A stretch of DNA of 50,113 nt. Origin: Poindextera sp035604135. GTDB lineage: Bacteria; Pseudomonadota; Alphaproteobacteria; Caulobacterales; Caulobacteraceae. The DNA is taken from assembly GCA_035604135.1 (NCBI GenBank), contig DATNJB010000036.1, forward strand, positions 1-50,113. The letters run 5' to 3'. Positions 37,943-47,533 of the stretch are shown in pieces. The translations under genes and the position numbers were made by a program. The notes under the pieces were generated by a model. The model was given only the letters and a program-made list of their open reading frames with translations, had not been told where the DNA came from and made no database searches. Every line of letters begins with the position of its first letter. Positions within the stretch are counted from its first letter, which is position 1.

Positions 37943-38581
37943 TCAGGCGCGGGCGACGGCGTCGAGGAAGGCCGAAATGAGGCCGGCGTCCTTTAGCCCC
38001 GCCCCTCGCTCCACGCCAGAGGAAACGTCGACGATGGGGGCGCCCGAGAGGCGGATCGCCTCGGCCACGTTCCATGGATCGAGCCCGCCGGCGAGCAGGT
38101 GCGGCCGCTGGAACCGACGCCCGGCCAGCAGCGTCCAGTCGAACGGCTGGCCGAGGCCGCCGGGGCGGTCGGCATCGGCGGCGGGTTTGGCGTCGAACAT
38201 CAGATGCTCGACGAGCCCGTCGAACGCCTGGGCCGCGTCGACGTCGGCGGCGACGGAGACCGGCAGCACCTTGATCACGCCCGCGCCGGTGCGGGCGGCG
38301 ACGTCGCGCGCCCGCGCCGGGGTCTCGCGTCCATGAAGCTGGATCAGGTCGGGCTGAAGCACGTCGACGACCCGGTCGAGACCTTCGTCGTCCGGGTCGA
38401 CCATGACCGCGACGATCTTCGCCTGCCCGCGCGCCGGCGCCGCGAGCCGCGCCGCGAGCTCCGGCTGAACCAATCGGGGACTCGCCGGGAAGAAGTTGAA
38501 GCCCAGGAAGGCGGCGCGGCCGTCCAGCGCCGCCGTCACCGCTTCCGACGTCGATAGGCCGCAGATTTTCACATCGGTCAT
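37943..38581 (-). CDS. trpF: phosphoribosylanthranilate isomerase
   Basis: A 212-residue TIM-barrel enzyme that rearranges phosphoribosyl-anthranilate in tryptophan synthesis. The catalytic cysteine is at residue 7 in VKICGLS. The substrate and phosphate motifs are GFNFFPASPR, IQLHGRE, LLAGGLDPWNV and the general-acid region VDVSSGVERGAGLKD. The ATG at 38581 gives the normal short N-terminus. It is first of trpF-trpB-trpA-accD-folC; the 118 bases to the divergent secreted-protein gene should hold the promoter. No trp leader peptide is evident. Confidence 0.95.
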   Translation of the reverse strand: MTDVKICGLSTSEAVTAALDGRAAFLGFNFFPASPRLVQPELAARLAAPARGQAKIVAVMVDPDDEGLDRVVDVLQPDLIQLHGRETPARARDVAARTGAGVIKVLPVSVAADVDAAQAFDGLVEHLMFDAKPAADADRPGGLGQPFDWTLLAGRRFQRPHLLAGGLDPWNVAEAIRLSGAPIVDVSSGVERGAGLKDAGLISAFLDAVARA

Positions 38582-38699
38582 GTGCGTCGCCGCCTGCAAG
38601 GGTCCGCGACTTAAGGGCTCGCGACAGGTTTCGCCAGCCGCATCCCGATGATGCGGCGCAATCCAAGACCTGCCACCATGGCTTCGAAGGAAAGCAGCC

Positions 38700-39107
38700 A
38701 TGAAGATCATCATCGCAACCCTGATCGCGCTGACCCTCGCCGCGCCGGCGGTGGCCGCGCCAACGGCGCAGCCGATGATGGTCGGTGAATGGCGAAGCAT
38801 CGACGACTCCCGGGCGCTGGTCGAAATCAGGGCGGACGGGACGTGGATCGACTCCTATGCCGGCATGCCGAGCGCCACGACGACCTCGCGCTGGACTCTG
38901 TTTTCCGGCGGTCATCCACCAAAGGACGTGGCTGACCAGACCCTGGATGCGAAGTCCACCTACCTGGAGGTCAGCGACAAGGACGGGCCATTGGTCTACG
39001 CCGTCGACCGCGTCGATGCCAAGCGCCTGGAACTGATCTATCTCGCCCGCGGCAACGATTTGAGCTACGCGCGAGTGAAGGCGGCGGGTCCGCCGGCGAG
39101 CCGTTAA
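38700..39107 (+). CDS. predicted secreted protein of unknown function
   Basis: A 135-residue protein I cannot assign. A clear signal peptide (MKIIIATLIALTLAAPAVA, cleavage likely after AVA-A) leads to a mature part with a WRSIDDSRALVEIRADGTWID opening, a pattern common in small lipocalin-like or META-type beta proteins. GAAGGAAAG just before the ATG at 38700 is a good ribosome site. It probably lies in the periplasm. Its end overlaps the convergent VOC gene by 4 bases. Confidence 0.75.
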   Translation: MKIIIATLIALTLAAPAVAAPTAQPMMVGEWRSIDDSRALVEIRADGTWIDSYAGMPSATTTSRWTLFSGGHPPKDVADQTLDAKSTYLEVSDKDGPLVYAVDRVDAKRLELIYLARGNDLSYARVKAAGPPASR

Positions 39108-39505
39108 GGCTTCTCCGGCGGTTCGATCAGGTCCCAGAGGTTGCCGTAGAGGTCCTCGAACACGGCGACCTTGCCGTAGGGCTCGCTGCGTGGCGGGCGC
39201 GCGAAGCGGACGCCGTTGGCGGTCAGGCGGGCGTGGTCGCGGGCGAAGTCGTCGGTGTGCAGGAATAGGAACACCCGCCCGCCGGTCTGATCGCCGACGC
39301 GCGCGGCCTGCGTCGCGTTCGCCGCCCTGGCGAGCAGCAGGCCCGTCTGGCCGTCCGCGCCCGGCGGCGCGACCACCACCCAGCGCTTGCCGTCCGCCTG
39401 CGACGTGTCCTCGACCAGACGGAAGCCGACGACGCCGGTGTAGAAGGCGATCGCTTCATCGTAGTCGCGAACGACGACGGCGATCAGCGAAAGCCGTTGG
39501 CGCAC
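39104..39505 (-). CDS. VOC (glyoxalase/bleomycin-resistance) family protein
   Basis: A 133-residue protein with the paired beta-alpha-beta-beta-beta units of the vicinal oxygen chelate fold. The first half starts LSLIAVVVRDYDEAIAFYTGVVGFRLVEDT, and the second half ends KVAVFEDLYGNLWDLIEPP, which contains the typical metal-ligand glutamate near the C-terminus. The function within this broad fold (glyoxalase, dioxygenase or binding protein) is unknown. The start is a GTG at 39505, 3 bases after the mscL stop, so it is co-transcribed with mscL. Confidence 0.87.
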   Translation of the reverse strand: MRQRLSLIAVVVRDYDEAIAFYTGVVGFRLVEDTSQADGKRWVVVAPPGADGQTGLLLARAANATQAARVGDQTGGRVFLFLHTDDFARDHARLTANGVRFARPPRSEPYGKVAVFEDLYGNLWDLIEPPEKP

Positions 39506-39508
39506 GCC

Positions 39509-39910
39509 TCAGCCGGCCTTGAGCAGATCGCGGATCTCAGTCAGCAGCGTCTCGGTCGGCGTCGGGCCCGGCGGCGGGGCTTCGGCGGCCGCCTCTTCGC
39601 GCTTGATGCTGTTGATGGCCTTGACCAGCAGGAAGATGACGAAGGCGACGATCAGGAAGTCGATCACCGTGTTGATGAAGGCGCCGTAGCCGATCGCGAC
39701 CTCCGCGGCCTTCTTCGCTGGATCGGCCCCTTTCAGCACGAGCTTCATGGCGGCGAAATCGACGCCGCCGGTGACCAGCCCGATCGGCGGCATGATGACC
39801 TGGTCGACGAGGCTCTTGACGATGGCGCCGAACGCCCCGCCGATGATCACGCCGACGGCAAGATCCATGACGTTGCCGCGCGCGATGAACTCGCGAAATT
39901 CCTTGAACAT
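39509..39910 (-). CDS. mscL: large-conductance mechanosensitive channel
   Basis: A 133-residue homopentameric inner-membrane channel that opens on membrane stretch to release solutes during osmotic downshock. The N-terminal helix FKEFREFIARGNVMDLAVGVIIGGAFGAIVKSLV contains the pore-lining TM1. TM2 is INTVIDFLIVAFVIFLLVKAIN, and the Pro-rich linker and cytoplasmic helix end ETLLTEIRDLL. GGGGAG lies 9 bases before the ATG at 39910. The length is typical. Confidence 0.96.
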   Translation of the reverse strand: MFKEFREFIARGNVMDLAVGVIIGGAFGAIVKSLVDQVIMPPIGLVTGGVDFAAMKLVLKGADPAKKAAEVAIGYGAFINTVIDFLIVAFVIFLLVKAINSIKREEAAAEAPPPGPTPTETLLTEIRDLLKAG

Positions 39911-39977
39911 GACCGGTCTCCCCTGTCCGTGTCCGGAAGATTTCGGCGCAAACGGCGGGGCGCGTCAACGCCGCCGG

Positions 39978-40262
39978 CTATTCGTCGGCGTTCAACCGCT
40001 CGCGCAATTCCTTTCCGCTCTTGAAGAACGGGACGTGCTTGGCCTTGACCTGCACGGCGGCCCCCGTGCGCGGGTTGCGGCCCGTGCGGGCGGGCCGGGA
40101 GCGGACCGAGAAGGCGCCGAAGCCCCGCAGCTCGACGCGTCCGCCGCCGGCCAGGGCGCTCGCCATACGGTCGAGGACGACGCTCACTACCCGTTCCACG
40201 TCGCGTTGAGTCAGATGCGGGTTCTCGCTCGCCAGTTTGGCGATCAGCTCCGACTTGATCAT
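39978..40262 (-). CDS. ihfB: integration host factor subunit beta
   Basis: A 94-residue DNA-bending protein of the HU/IHF family, which works as a heterodimer with IHF alpha in nucleoid structure, transcription and recombination. It starts IKSELIAKLASENPHLTQRDVERVV. The DNA-gripping arm carries RGFGAFSVRSRPARTGRNPRTG, with the intercalating proline in RNPRTG. The ATG at 40262 matches the family start, while an upstream extension of 18 residues does not. It lies 148 bases after rpsA on the same strand, the usual order. Confidence 0.95.
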   Translation of the reverse strand: MIKSELIAKLASENPHLTQRDVERVVSVVLDRMASALAGGGRVELRGFGAFSVRSRPARTGRNPRTGAAVQVKAKHVPFFKSGKELRERLNADE

Positions 40263-40410
40263 GCCTGCCCCCATCTTCCCCAAACCGACCATGGCCAAGT
40301 CACGGTTGAGGTTCAAGGGGTTAGCCGCATTAAATCATTCGAATCGGCGCTTGCTCGCCTGCTGCGCGAAGCGGCGGCGCCCATCGCTAAGGCGTTCGCC
40401 GCGCGCGCGC

Positions 40411-42120
<1,710 letters not shown>

Positions 42121-42291
42121 TTAAGGGTCTTTCGTCGGTGTTTGAGGCGGAAGGCGTGCGCCGGACTTCCGGTCGCGCCATGGATCCGCGAAGGATGTGT
42201 GATCGTCTCGCCGAGGGCGCAAGAACGGACAGAAGCCGCCTGGCGCCAGAAACCCGCGGTAGGCCGAGGCAAGGCGCGGGTGGATTCGCCG

Positions 42292-42942
42292 TCAGGGCTC
42301 CTTGGCCCATCTGGCGCGCGCCGCCTCGACGATGCGGCGGGCCGCATCGGCGGCGGCTTCTATAGTCATTTCAGTGGTGTCCAGCAAGACGGCGTCGGCC
42401 GCCGGGCGCATCGGAGAGTCGGCCCGGCCCGAGTCGACGGCGTCGCGGCGGGCGATGTCGGCGATCACCGCCTCGCGGCCGATGCCCGGATCGACCGCCT
42501 TGAGCTGCAGCCAGCGCCGCTCGGCGCGGGCGTCGGGCGAGGCGGTGACGTAGAGCTTGGCCGGCGCGTCGGGGACGATCACCGTGCCGATGTCGCGGCC
42601 GTCGATGATCGCCCCGCCGGGCTGGGCGGCGAAGGCGCGCTGGGCGGCGCGCAGCACCTCGCGCACCGCCGGATGCACGGCGACGCGGCTCGCCGCCGCC
42701 CCGGCCTCGAGCGAGCGGAGCGCCGGATCGTCCAGTCGGCTCAAGTTCAGCCTGCTGGCATGGCGCGCCGAGGCGGCGGCGTCGTCCGGGTCCTCGCCGG
42801 CGCGCGTCACCGCCAGGCCAACCGCCCGATAGAGCAGGCCCGTGTCGAGCACCGGCAACCGGTAGGCGTCGGCCAGGGCGTGGGCGATCGCCCCCTTGCC
42901 GGACGCCGCGGGACCGTCGATGGCGATGACGAAGCCGCTCAC
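42292..42942 (-). CDS. cmk: cytidylate kinase
   Basis: A 216-residue P-loop kinase that phosphorylates CMP and dCMP to the diphosphates. The P-loop is IAIDGPAASGKGAIA (residues about 5-19), then LDTGLLYRAVG for the CMP-binding region and IIDGRDIGTVIVPDAPAKLYVTAS. RRDAVDSGRADSP is the lid. The start is a GTG at 42942 that overlaps the aroA stop as GTGA. Position between aroA and rpsA is the widespread order. Confidence 0.95.
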   Translation of the reverse strand: MSGFVIAIDGPAASGKGAIAHALADAYRLPVLDTGLLYRAVGLAVTRAGEDPDDAAASARHASRLNLSRLDDPALRSLEAGAAASRVAVHPAVREVLRAAQRAFAAQPGGAIIDGRDIGTVIVPDAPAKLYVTASPDARAERRWLQLKAVDPGIGREAVIADIARRDAVDSGRADSPMRPAADAVLLDTTEMTIEAAADAARRIVEAARARWAKEP

Positions 42943-44267
42943 GCCGCCTCGAGCTTGGCGCCGAGGCCGCGCATCAGTTCGCTGAAGCCCGGGAAGCTGG
43001 TGGCGATCATGCCGGGCTCGTCGACGCTGACCGGTTGCTCGGCGCCGAGGCCGAGCACCAGGTGCGCCATGGCGATCCGATGGTCGCCGTGGGTCTCGAT
43101 GCATGCGCCGCCGCGGACGCGATGGTTGCCCCCGCCAGCGCCGCGCACGCTCATGGTGTCGCCTTGCTGCAGGGCGGTGACGCCGCAAGCCGACAGGCCG
43201 CGGACCGTGGCCGCGAGGCGGTCGCTCTCTTTCACGATCAGTTCGCCCAGCCCCAGCATGGTGGTCTGACCCTCGGCGAACGCCGACGCGACGGCGAGGA
43301 TTGGGTATTCGTCGATCATCGACGGGGCTCGCTCGGCCGGAACCTCGACGCCATGCAGCGGCGAATGGCGCGCGGTGACGTCGCCGACCCGCTCGCCGCC
43401 CTCGTCGCGCTCGTTCGAGACCACAAGGTCAGCGCCCATCTCGCGCAGAGTCTCAAATAGCCCGGCGCGCAGAGGATTGAGCAGCACCCCTTCGACCACG
43501 ACCTCGGAGCCGGGGGTGATCAGGGCCGCGACCAATGGGAAGGCGGCCGACGATGGGTCGCCGGGGACCGCGATCCGGGCGCCCTTGAGCGTCTGGCCGC
43601 CCTGAAGCCGGATGTGGCGGCCATCGGCCGCGTCGGCGACGTCGACCACCGCCCCGAAGGCGCGAAGCATGCGCTCGGTGTGGTCCCGCGTGGCCTCGGG
43701 CTCGATGACTTCGGTCACGCCCCGCGCATTCAGGCCGGCGAGCAGGATCGCCGACTTCACCTGCGCCGAGGGCTCGGGCAGGCGGTAGACGATGCCGGCA
43801 AGGTCGCCGCCGGAAAGACTGAGCGGCAGCCGCCCGCCCTCGCGGCTTAAGGACCTGGCGCCCATCTCGCTCAAGGGTCGCAGGACCCGCATCATCGGCC
43901 GGCCCCTAAGGCTCTGGTCGCCGGTGAAGGTGGCGGTGAGCGCGAACCCGGCGGCCGCGCCCAGCATCAGCCGTGCGCCGGTGCCGGAGTTGCCGCAGTC
44001 TATAATGTCGGCCGGCTCGGCGAGCCTGCCAGCGCCCTGCACCCGCCAGCGACCCTCGCCCAGGCGCTCCACCACCGCGCCGAACGCGGCCATGGCGCGC
44101 GCCGTGGCCAGCACGTCTTCGCCCTCGAGCAGCCCCTCGATCTCAGTCTCCCCGCTCGCCAGCGCGCCGAGGATCAGCGCGCGGTGGGAGATCGACTTGT
44201 CGCCCGGCGCGCGGGTGCGGCCCTTGAGCGCAGACCCGGGCCGGGCCGTTAGATGTTGGGGCGCCAT
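42939..44267 (-). CDS. aroA: 3-phosphoshikimate 1-carboxyvinyltransferase (EPSP synthase)
   Basis: A 442-residue shikimate-pathway enzyme that joins phosphoenolpyruvate and shikimate-3-phosphate. Substrate motifs: APGDKSISHRALI near residue 20, DCGNSGTGARLMLG near 90, SAQVKSAILLAGL, RDHTERML and the catalytic IDEYPILAVA. The GDK, SAQxK and RxHxE patterns fit the class II group; the NPxR motif reads NPLR where that group usually has NPTR. The ATG at 44267 is used. It is divergent from the TIGR02300 gene and heads aroA-cmk-rpsA-ihfB. Confidence 0.95.
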   Translation of the reverse strand: MAPQHLTARPGSALKGRTRAPGDKSISHRALILGALASGETEIEGLLEGEDVLATARAMAAFGAVVERLGEGRWRVQGAGRLAEPADIIDCGNSGTGARLMLGAAAGFALTATFTGDQSLRGRPMMRVLRPLSEMGARSLSREGGRLPLSLSGGDLAGIVYRLPEPSAQVKSAILLAGLNARGVTEVIEPEATRDHTERMLRAFGAVVDVADAADGRHIRLQGGQTLKGARIAVPGDPSSAAFPLVAALITPGSEVVVEGVLLNPLRAGLFETLREMGADLVVSNERDEGGERVGDVTARHSPLHGVEVPAERAPSMIDEYPILAVASAFAEGQTTMLGLGELIVKESDRLAATVRGLSACGVTALQQGDTMSVRGAGGGNHRVRGGACIETHGDHRIAMAHLVLGLGAEQPVSVDEPGMIATSFPGFSELMRGLGAKLEAA

Positions 44268-44390
44268 GAGGACGGAGGCTCCGCGCGGAACCGCGAAAAC
44301 GAAGGAGGTTTAGCTTTTGACAGCGGCGATTTCGCGTGGCAAGGGAGCCGCCCTTCGCGCATCGCCTTCAAATCGCAACAGGTCTCCTCC

Positions 44391-44855
44391 TTGGCCAATC
44401 CCGAGCTGGGCGCAAAGCAGATTTGCCCCACCTGCACGAGCAAGTTCTACGATCTCGGCCGCAGGCCCGCGACCTGCCCCAAGTGCGGGACCCAGTTCGA
44501 CCCAGAGGAGGCCATGCGGAACCGCCGCGTGCGCGCCCGCGCCTCGCCCGCCGACTACGAGGAGCCGGAGGAGAAGGCGCCCCCGCCGGTGGCCGAGCCT
44601 GACGGCTTCGAGGAGGAGGTCGACGAAACGCCCGAAGTGGACGAAGCCGCCGCCGAGCCGATCGAGGTCGCCGACGAAGAGGAAGCGCCCGAGGGCGGCA
44701 TCGCGCCGCCCGGCGAGGAGCTGGGCGTCGACTTCGCCGAGGAAGAAGAGGATCTCGAGGAGGAGGCCGCCGACATTCCCTTCCTCGAGGACGAGGACGA
44801 AGACGACAACTTCGAGGACGAGATCGACACCCTGCCCGAAGACGAGCCGGACTGA
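44391..44855 (+). CDS. TIGR02300 family zinc-ribbon acidic protein
   Basis: A 154-residue protein of a small family found in Alphaproteobacteria; its function is unknown. The N-terminal zinc ribbon is intact, CPTCTSKFYDLGRRPATCPKC (residues about 11-31), and the rest is extremely acidic and low-complexity (runs of Glu and Asp to the end, PEDEPD). The family starts MANPELG, so I choose the TTG at 44391, which has little ribosome-site signal. A strong AAGGAGG at 44302-44308 lies far upstream and faces a TTG at 44317 in another frame. The gene is followed 86 bases later by tRNA-Ala on the same strand. Confidence 0.8.
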   Translation: MANPELGAKQICPTCTSKFYDLGRRPATCPKCGTQFDPEEAMRNRRVRARASPADYEEPEEKAPPPVAEPDGFEEEVDETPEVDEAAAEPIEVADEEEAPEGGIAPPGEELGVDFAEEEEDLEEEAADIPFLEDEDEDDNFEDEIDTLPEDEPD

Positions 44856-44941
44856 GGGTCGCGCAGGCTTGATCGGCGGACCTGCTCGGCATAGGGTCCG
44901 CCCCCTTTGCGGGACAGGCTGCCCGCGAACACCCGGAATCC

Positions 44942-45017
44942 GGGGCTATAGCTCAGCTGGTAGAGCGCTTGAATGGCATTCAAGAGGTCAGCGGTTCGAC
45001 TCCGCTTAGCTCCACCA
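44942..45017 (+). tRNA. tRNA-Ala, anticodon GGC
   Basis: A 76-base cloverleaf with the 7-base-pair acceptor stem GGGGCTA/TAGCTCC (one G-T pair), D arm GCTC...GAGC, anticodon stem CTTGA/TCAAG around loop ATGGCAT with anticodon GGC, TTCGACT T-loop, and an encoded CCA end. It reads GCC alanine codons. It forms the border between housekeeping genes and the putative mobile region to the right; tRNA 3' ends are common integration sites, though that is not shown here. Confidence 0.97.
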
Positions 45018-45473
45018 TTCAGTCTGGGGCGTGACCGCCGCTACGCCCGAGCAGGGATTTCCCTCCCACAATACCGCGCCTTGGCGGCCTGACCGTCTGC
45101 AACTCGGCTCTCCAAGGCACCGTCAGAGAGCGTTCGGGGGCGGTTTCCCGCGCCCGTTCTCTGGCCCAATTCCAAAAGTGTGAGTTTCGAGGTTTTCCCT
45201 GGTATCAGGGAAATCTACAGGGAAGACATCGTCGAGCGAACGACCCGTCGCGCCAGAGCCGTCCGAAACCGTGGCAATTTCAATAACCTAGCTGATCAGC
45301 GACGGCGAATTCCCTAGACGACGGAGCAGGGAATAGGGTCTGCAAATTCGCGCGCTTTGCCATCCGCAGCGGGAAGAACAGGGAATTCGTGCGCAGACGA
45401 CGATGGACGACCTAGGCGCACATGCCGCCGATCGTCGTGTGATGTCGGAGGGCCGCCGTCCAGTCCTTAAGCC
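45018..45473. other. non-coding, AT-richer stretch between tRNA-Ala and recombinase
   Basis: No protein gene is convincing in these 456 bases. The composition drops in GC compared with all flanking genes. The part from 45194 to 45385 holds repeated CAGGGAA motifs and a hairpin (listed separately), and a further small inverted pair AGGGA/TCCCT lies at 45053-45064. It could hold an attachment site or the recombinase transcription end. The recombinase reads toward this stretch, so it is not its promoter region. Confidence 0.5.
45194..45385. repeat. CAGGGAA motif cluster with a perfect hairpin
   Basis: CAGGGAA occurs at 45206, 45218, 45327 and 45379 (first base given), and its complement TTCCCTG at 45195. 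The first pair makes a perfect 8-base-pair hairpin: TTTCCCTG at 45194-45201, a GTAT loop, CAGGGAAA at 45206-45213. A truncated complement TTCCCT lies at 45310-45315. Similar CAGGGAA clusters are, from memory, frequent beside recombinase genes in Rhizobiales and Caulobacterales. Confidence 0.65.
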
Positions 45474-47066
45474 TCAGGCGCAGCCCGCACAGATGGCCTC
45501 GACCATTTGCCGCTGCGCCCGCCAGTCGAGCGGCAGCGGCGCAGCGGTGATGGTCTTCAACGAGAGCGTCGGCGGATGGCGGCCTTCGAGCGCCATGGCG
45601 ACCAGGTCTGGCGCAAGGTACCCCAGCGGCGCCAGCCGCATGGTGTGCGTCGGGCACAGGCCGTGGCGTTGAGCTAGCGCCTTAATCGAGTCGAACTCGC
45701 CCGCGGTCATAGCGCTCGCCCAGGAACGGGCTAGGACGACCGCCCTGACCAGGGTCTTGTCGATGCGCCGTGGAGCGGCGGAGCCGGCTCCGGTCGGCGC
45801 GATGAGGATCGCCCCCTCGCGGCGCTTGAGCGCGATCGGAAGGCGCACCTCGACATCGCCGACGTCGGTCGACTCGGTCACCGCCTTAACAGCGGCAGGC
45901 CGCAAACTGATCGTGACTTCGTCCAGCCCTAGGGCGACGCGGGTCAACGCCGCGGCGACGCGCTGGCGCAGATCCTCGTCGGGTCGCCAACCGAGCGCCA
46001 GACGACCCTCAACGGCGTCGAGCACAAAGGCGTCAAGCACGCCGGCGGCGATGCGCGGCAGACTTCCCAACGGCTCGCTCGAGCGCGCGCGCCGTGGCCT
46101 GGAGAGATAGTAGCGGTATCGCTTGGCGCCGCGAGTGGTGTGGACGGCCGGCATGGGATGGCCGCGATCGTCGAACAGCAGTCCCTCCAGGAGCGCGCCC
46201 TCTCCGACGCGGGGCGCGTGCGGCATCGTGGCGCTGCCGGCGGACAGCTGCGCCTGCACGGCGTCCCAGGTCGCGGCTTCGATGACGGCCTCGTGGGTGG
46301 CTTCGTGCACGACGGACTTGTGCCGATTGGCGCCGCGATAGACCGGGTTGGTCAGGAGGTATTTGAGCGCGCCGCGCGTGAAGGGTCGGCCGCCGACCTC
46401 GGACCCTTGCCGGTTGACCCAGCGTTTGGAGCCGATGCGGTCGCGCGCCAATTCTGTCTCGAGCGCCGCGACAGAGCCAAGCTCGAGAAAGCGGCGGAAG
46501 ATGTTTCGGACGCGGTCAGCCTCGACCGCGTTGATCACGGGTCGAAGGTTGACGACGTCGTAGCCGAGCGGCGGGCGTCCGCCCATCCTGAGGCCCTTGG
46601 TCTTCGATGCCGCGATCTTGTCGCGGATGCGCTCGCCGGTCACCTCGCGCTCGAACTGGGCGAAGGAGAGCAGCACATTGAGGGTCAGCCTGCCCATCGA
46701 GGTGGTGGTGTTGAACGCCTGGGTCACCGATACGAACGAGACGCCCCTGGCGTCGAAGATCTCCACGATCTTGGCGAAGTCGGCGAGGGAGCGGGTGAGA
46801 CGGTCGACCTTATAGACCACGACGACATCGATCTGGCCCCGGCCGATGTCGGCCAGCAGATGCGCAAGCGCTGGCCTATCCATCGAGCCGCCAGAGAAGC
46901 CGCCGTCGTCGTAGATCGTCCCGACCGCCTGCCAGCCCTCGCCGGCCTGGGAGAGGATGTAGGCAGCGCACGCTTCCCGCTGAGCATGGAGACTGTTGAA
47001 GCCCTGCTCCAGGCCTTCCTCGGTCGATTTGCGGGTGTAGATGGCGCAGCGCAGGCGTTGGGTCAT
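45474..47066 (-). CDS. large serine recombinase with C-terminal helix-turn-helix tail
   Basis: A 530-residue serine site-specific recombinase. The resolvase domain (residues about 5-150) has the catalytic serine in IYTRKSTEE and VYKVDRLTRSLADF with the essential arginines. The recombinase domain (about 165-270) includes PPLGYDV and YLLTNPVYRG. The usual zinc ribbon is replaced by a cysteine-free version (LLFDDRGHPMPAVHTTRG, then RYRYYLS). A further tail (about 415-515) resembles a ParB/KorB-like helix-turn-helix, with IKALAQRHGLCPTHTMRLAPL followed by GYLAPDLVAMALEGRHPP. It is the last gene of a coupled trio; its ATG at 47066 overlaps the DUF2924 stop as ATGA. It could be an integrase or a resolvase. 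Confidence 0.9.
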   Translation of the reverse strand: MTQRLRCAIYTRKSTEEGLEQGFNSLHAQREACAAYILSQAGEGWQAVGTIYDDGGFSGGSMDRPALAHLLADIGRGQIDVVVVYKVDRLTRSLADFAKIVEIFDARGVSFVSVTQAFNTTTSMGRLTLNVLLSFAQFEREVTGERIRDKIAASKTKGLRMGGRPPLGYDVVNLRPVINAVEADRVRNIFRRFLELGSVAALETELARDRIGSKRWVNRQGSEVGGRPFTRGALKYLLTNPVYRGANRHKSVVHEATHEAVIEAATWDAVQAQLSAGSATMPHAPRVGEGALLEGLLFDDRGHPMPAVHTTRGAKRYRYYLSRPRRARSSEPLGSLPRIAAGVLDAFVLDAVEGRLALGWRPDEDLRQRVAAALTRVALGLDEVTISLRPAAVKAVTESTDVGDVEVRLPIALKRREGAILIAPTGAGSAAPRRIDKTLVRAVVLARSWASAMTAGEFDSIKALAQRHGLCPTHTMRLAPLGYLAPDLVAMALEGRHPPTLSLKTITAAPLPLDWRAQRQMVEAICAGCA

Positions 47067-47533
47067 CGACGCTGCCCGGGCGCTGGCGACCGATCCTTCA
47101 GGCCAAAAAAGACCAGGCCGTTCCACTTGGTCCCAGTGATCTTCAGGGCGGCTTCGGAAAGCGAACGGACGCGCTCGCCGCGGTAGCTGAAGCCATCCTC
47201 CAAAACCCGCACCTCGTGGCGTTCTCCGCGCCACTCGCGGATCAGCGAGGAGCCGGGCTTCAGCGCCGGCCCAGGAGTCGGGGTGAAGCCTGGCTCGGCC
47301 GCGAAGCGTCGAGCGAGCTCGCTGGCGCGGCGGCGTAGGGGCGCTGGGAGATCTCCCAGCGCCCTGACCTGAACCTCGTGGGCGAGCGCCCTCGCGAGCA
47401 GGTCGACGGAACGGAGCTTGGGCGGCGAACCGCCCACCCTCGCCCGCCAGGCCTGCCGCAGCTCCTCCAAGGACATCGCGCCGATGAGAGCAATCTCGGC
47501 GGAGAGAGCCTCTTGCCGATCCACACCGTTCAC
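47063..47533 (-). CDS. DUF2924 domain protein
   Basis: A 156-residue protein of the DUF2924 family, which has no known activity. The N-terminal half is helical (LSAEIALIGAMSLEELRQAWRAR...PPKLRSVDLLARALAHEVQ). The C-terminal half carries the family core PGSSLIREWRGERHEVRVLEDGFSYRGERVRSLSEAALKITG, a small basic fold. Phrases like YRGERVRSLSEAA...ITGTKWNG recall DNA-binding domains of the SAND/RAMA-type, but that is only a resemblance. It is sandwiched with ATGA overlaps on both sides, so its product is made in step with the DUF3489 protein and the recombinase, suggesting it is an accessory factor. Confidence 0.87.
   Translation of the reverse strand: MNGVDRQEALSAEIALIGAMSLEELRQAWRARVGGSPPKLRSVDLLARALAHEVQVRALGDLPAPLRRRASELARRFAAEPGFTPTPGPALKPGSSLIREWRGERHEVRVLEDGFSYRGERVRSLSEAALKITGTKWNGLVFFGLKDRSPAPGQRR

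Noticed and set aside
44317..45009. Open frame from the TTG after AAGGAGG, running through the TIGR02300 gene and tRNA-Ala
   Set aside because: It overlaps a zinc-ribbon gene and a tRNA, and its protein is a low-complexity shadow; only the ribosome site is kept as an observation.
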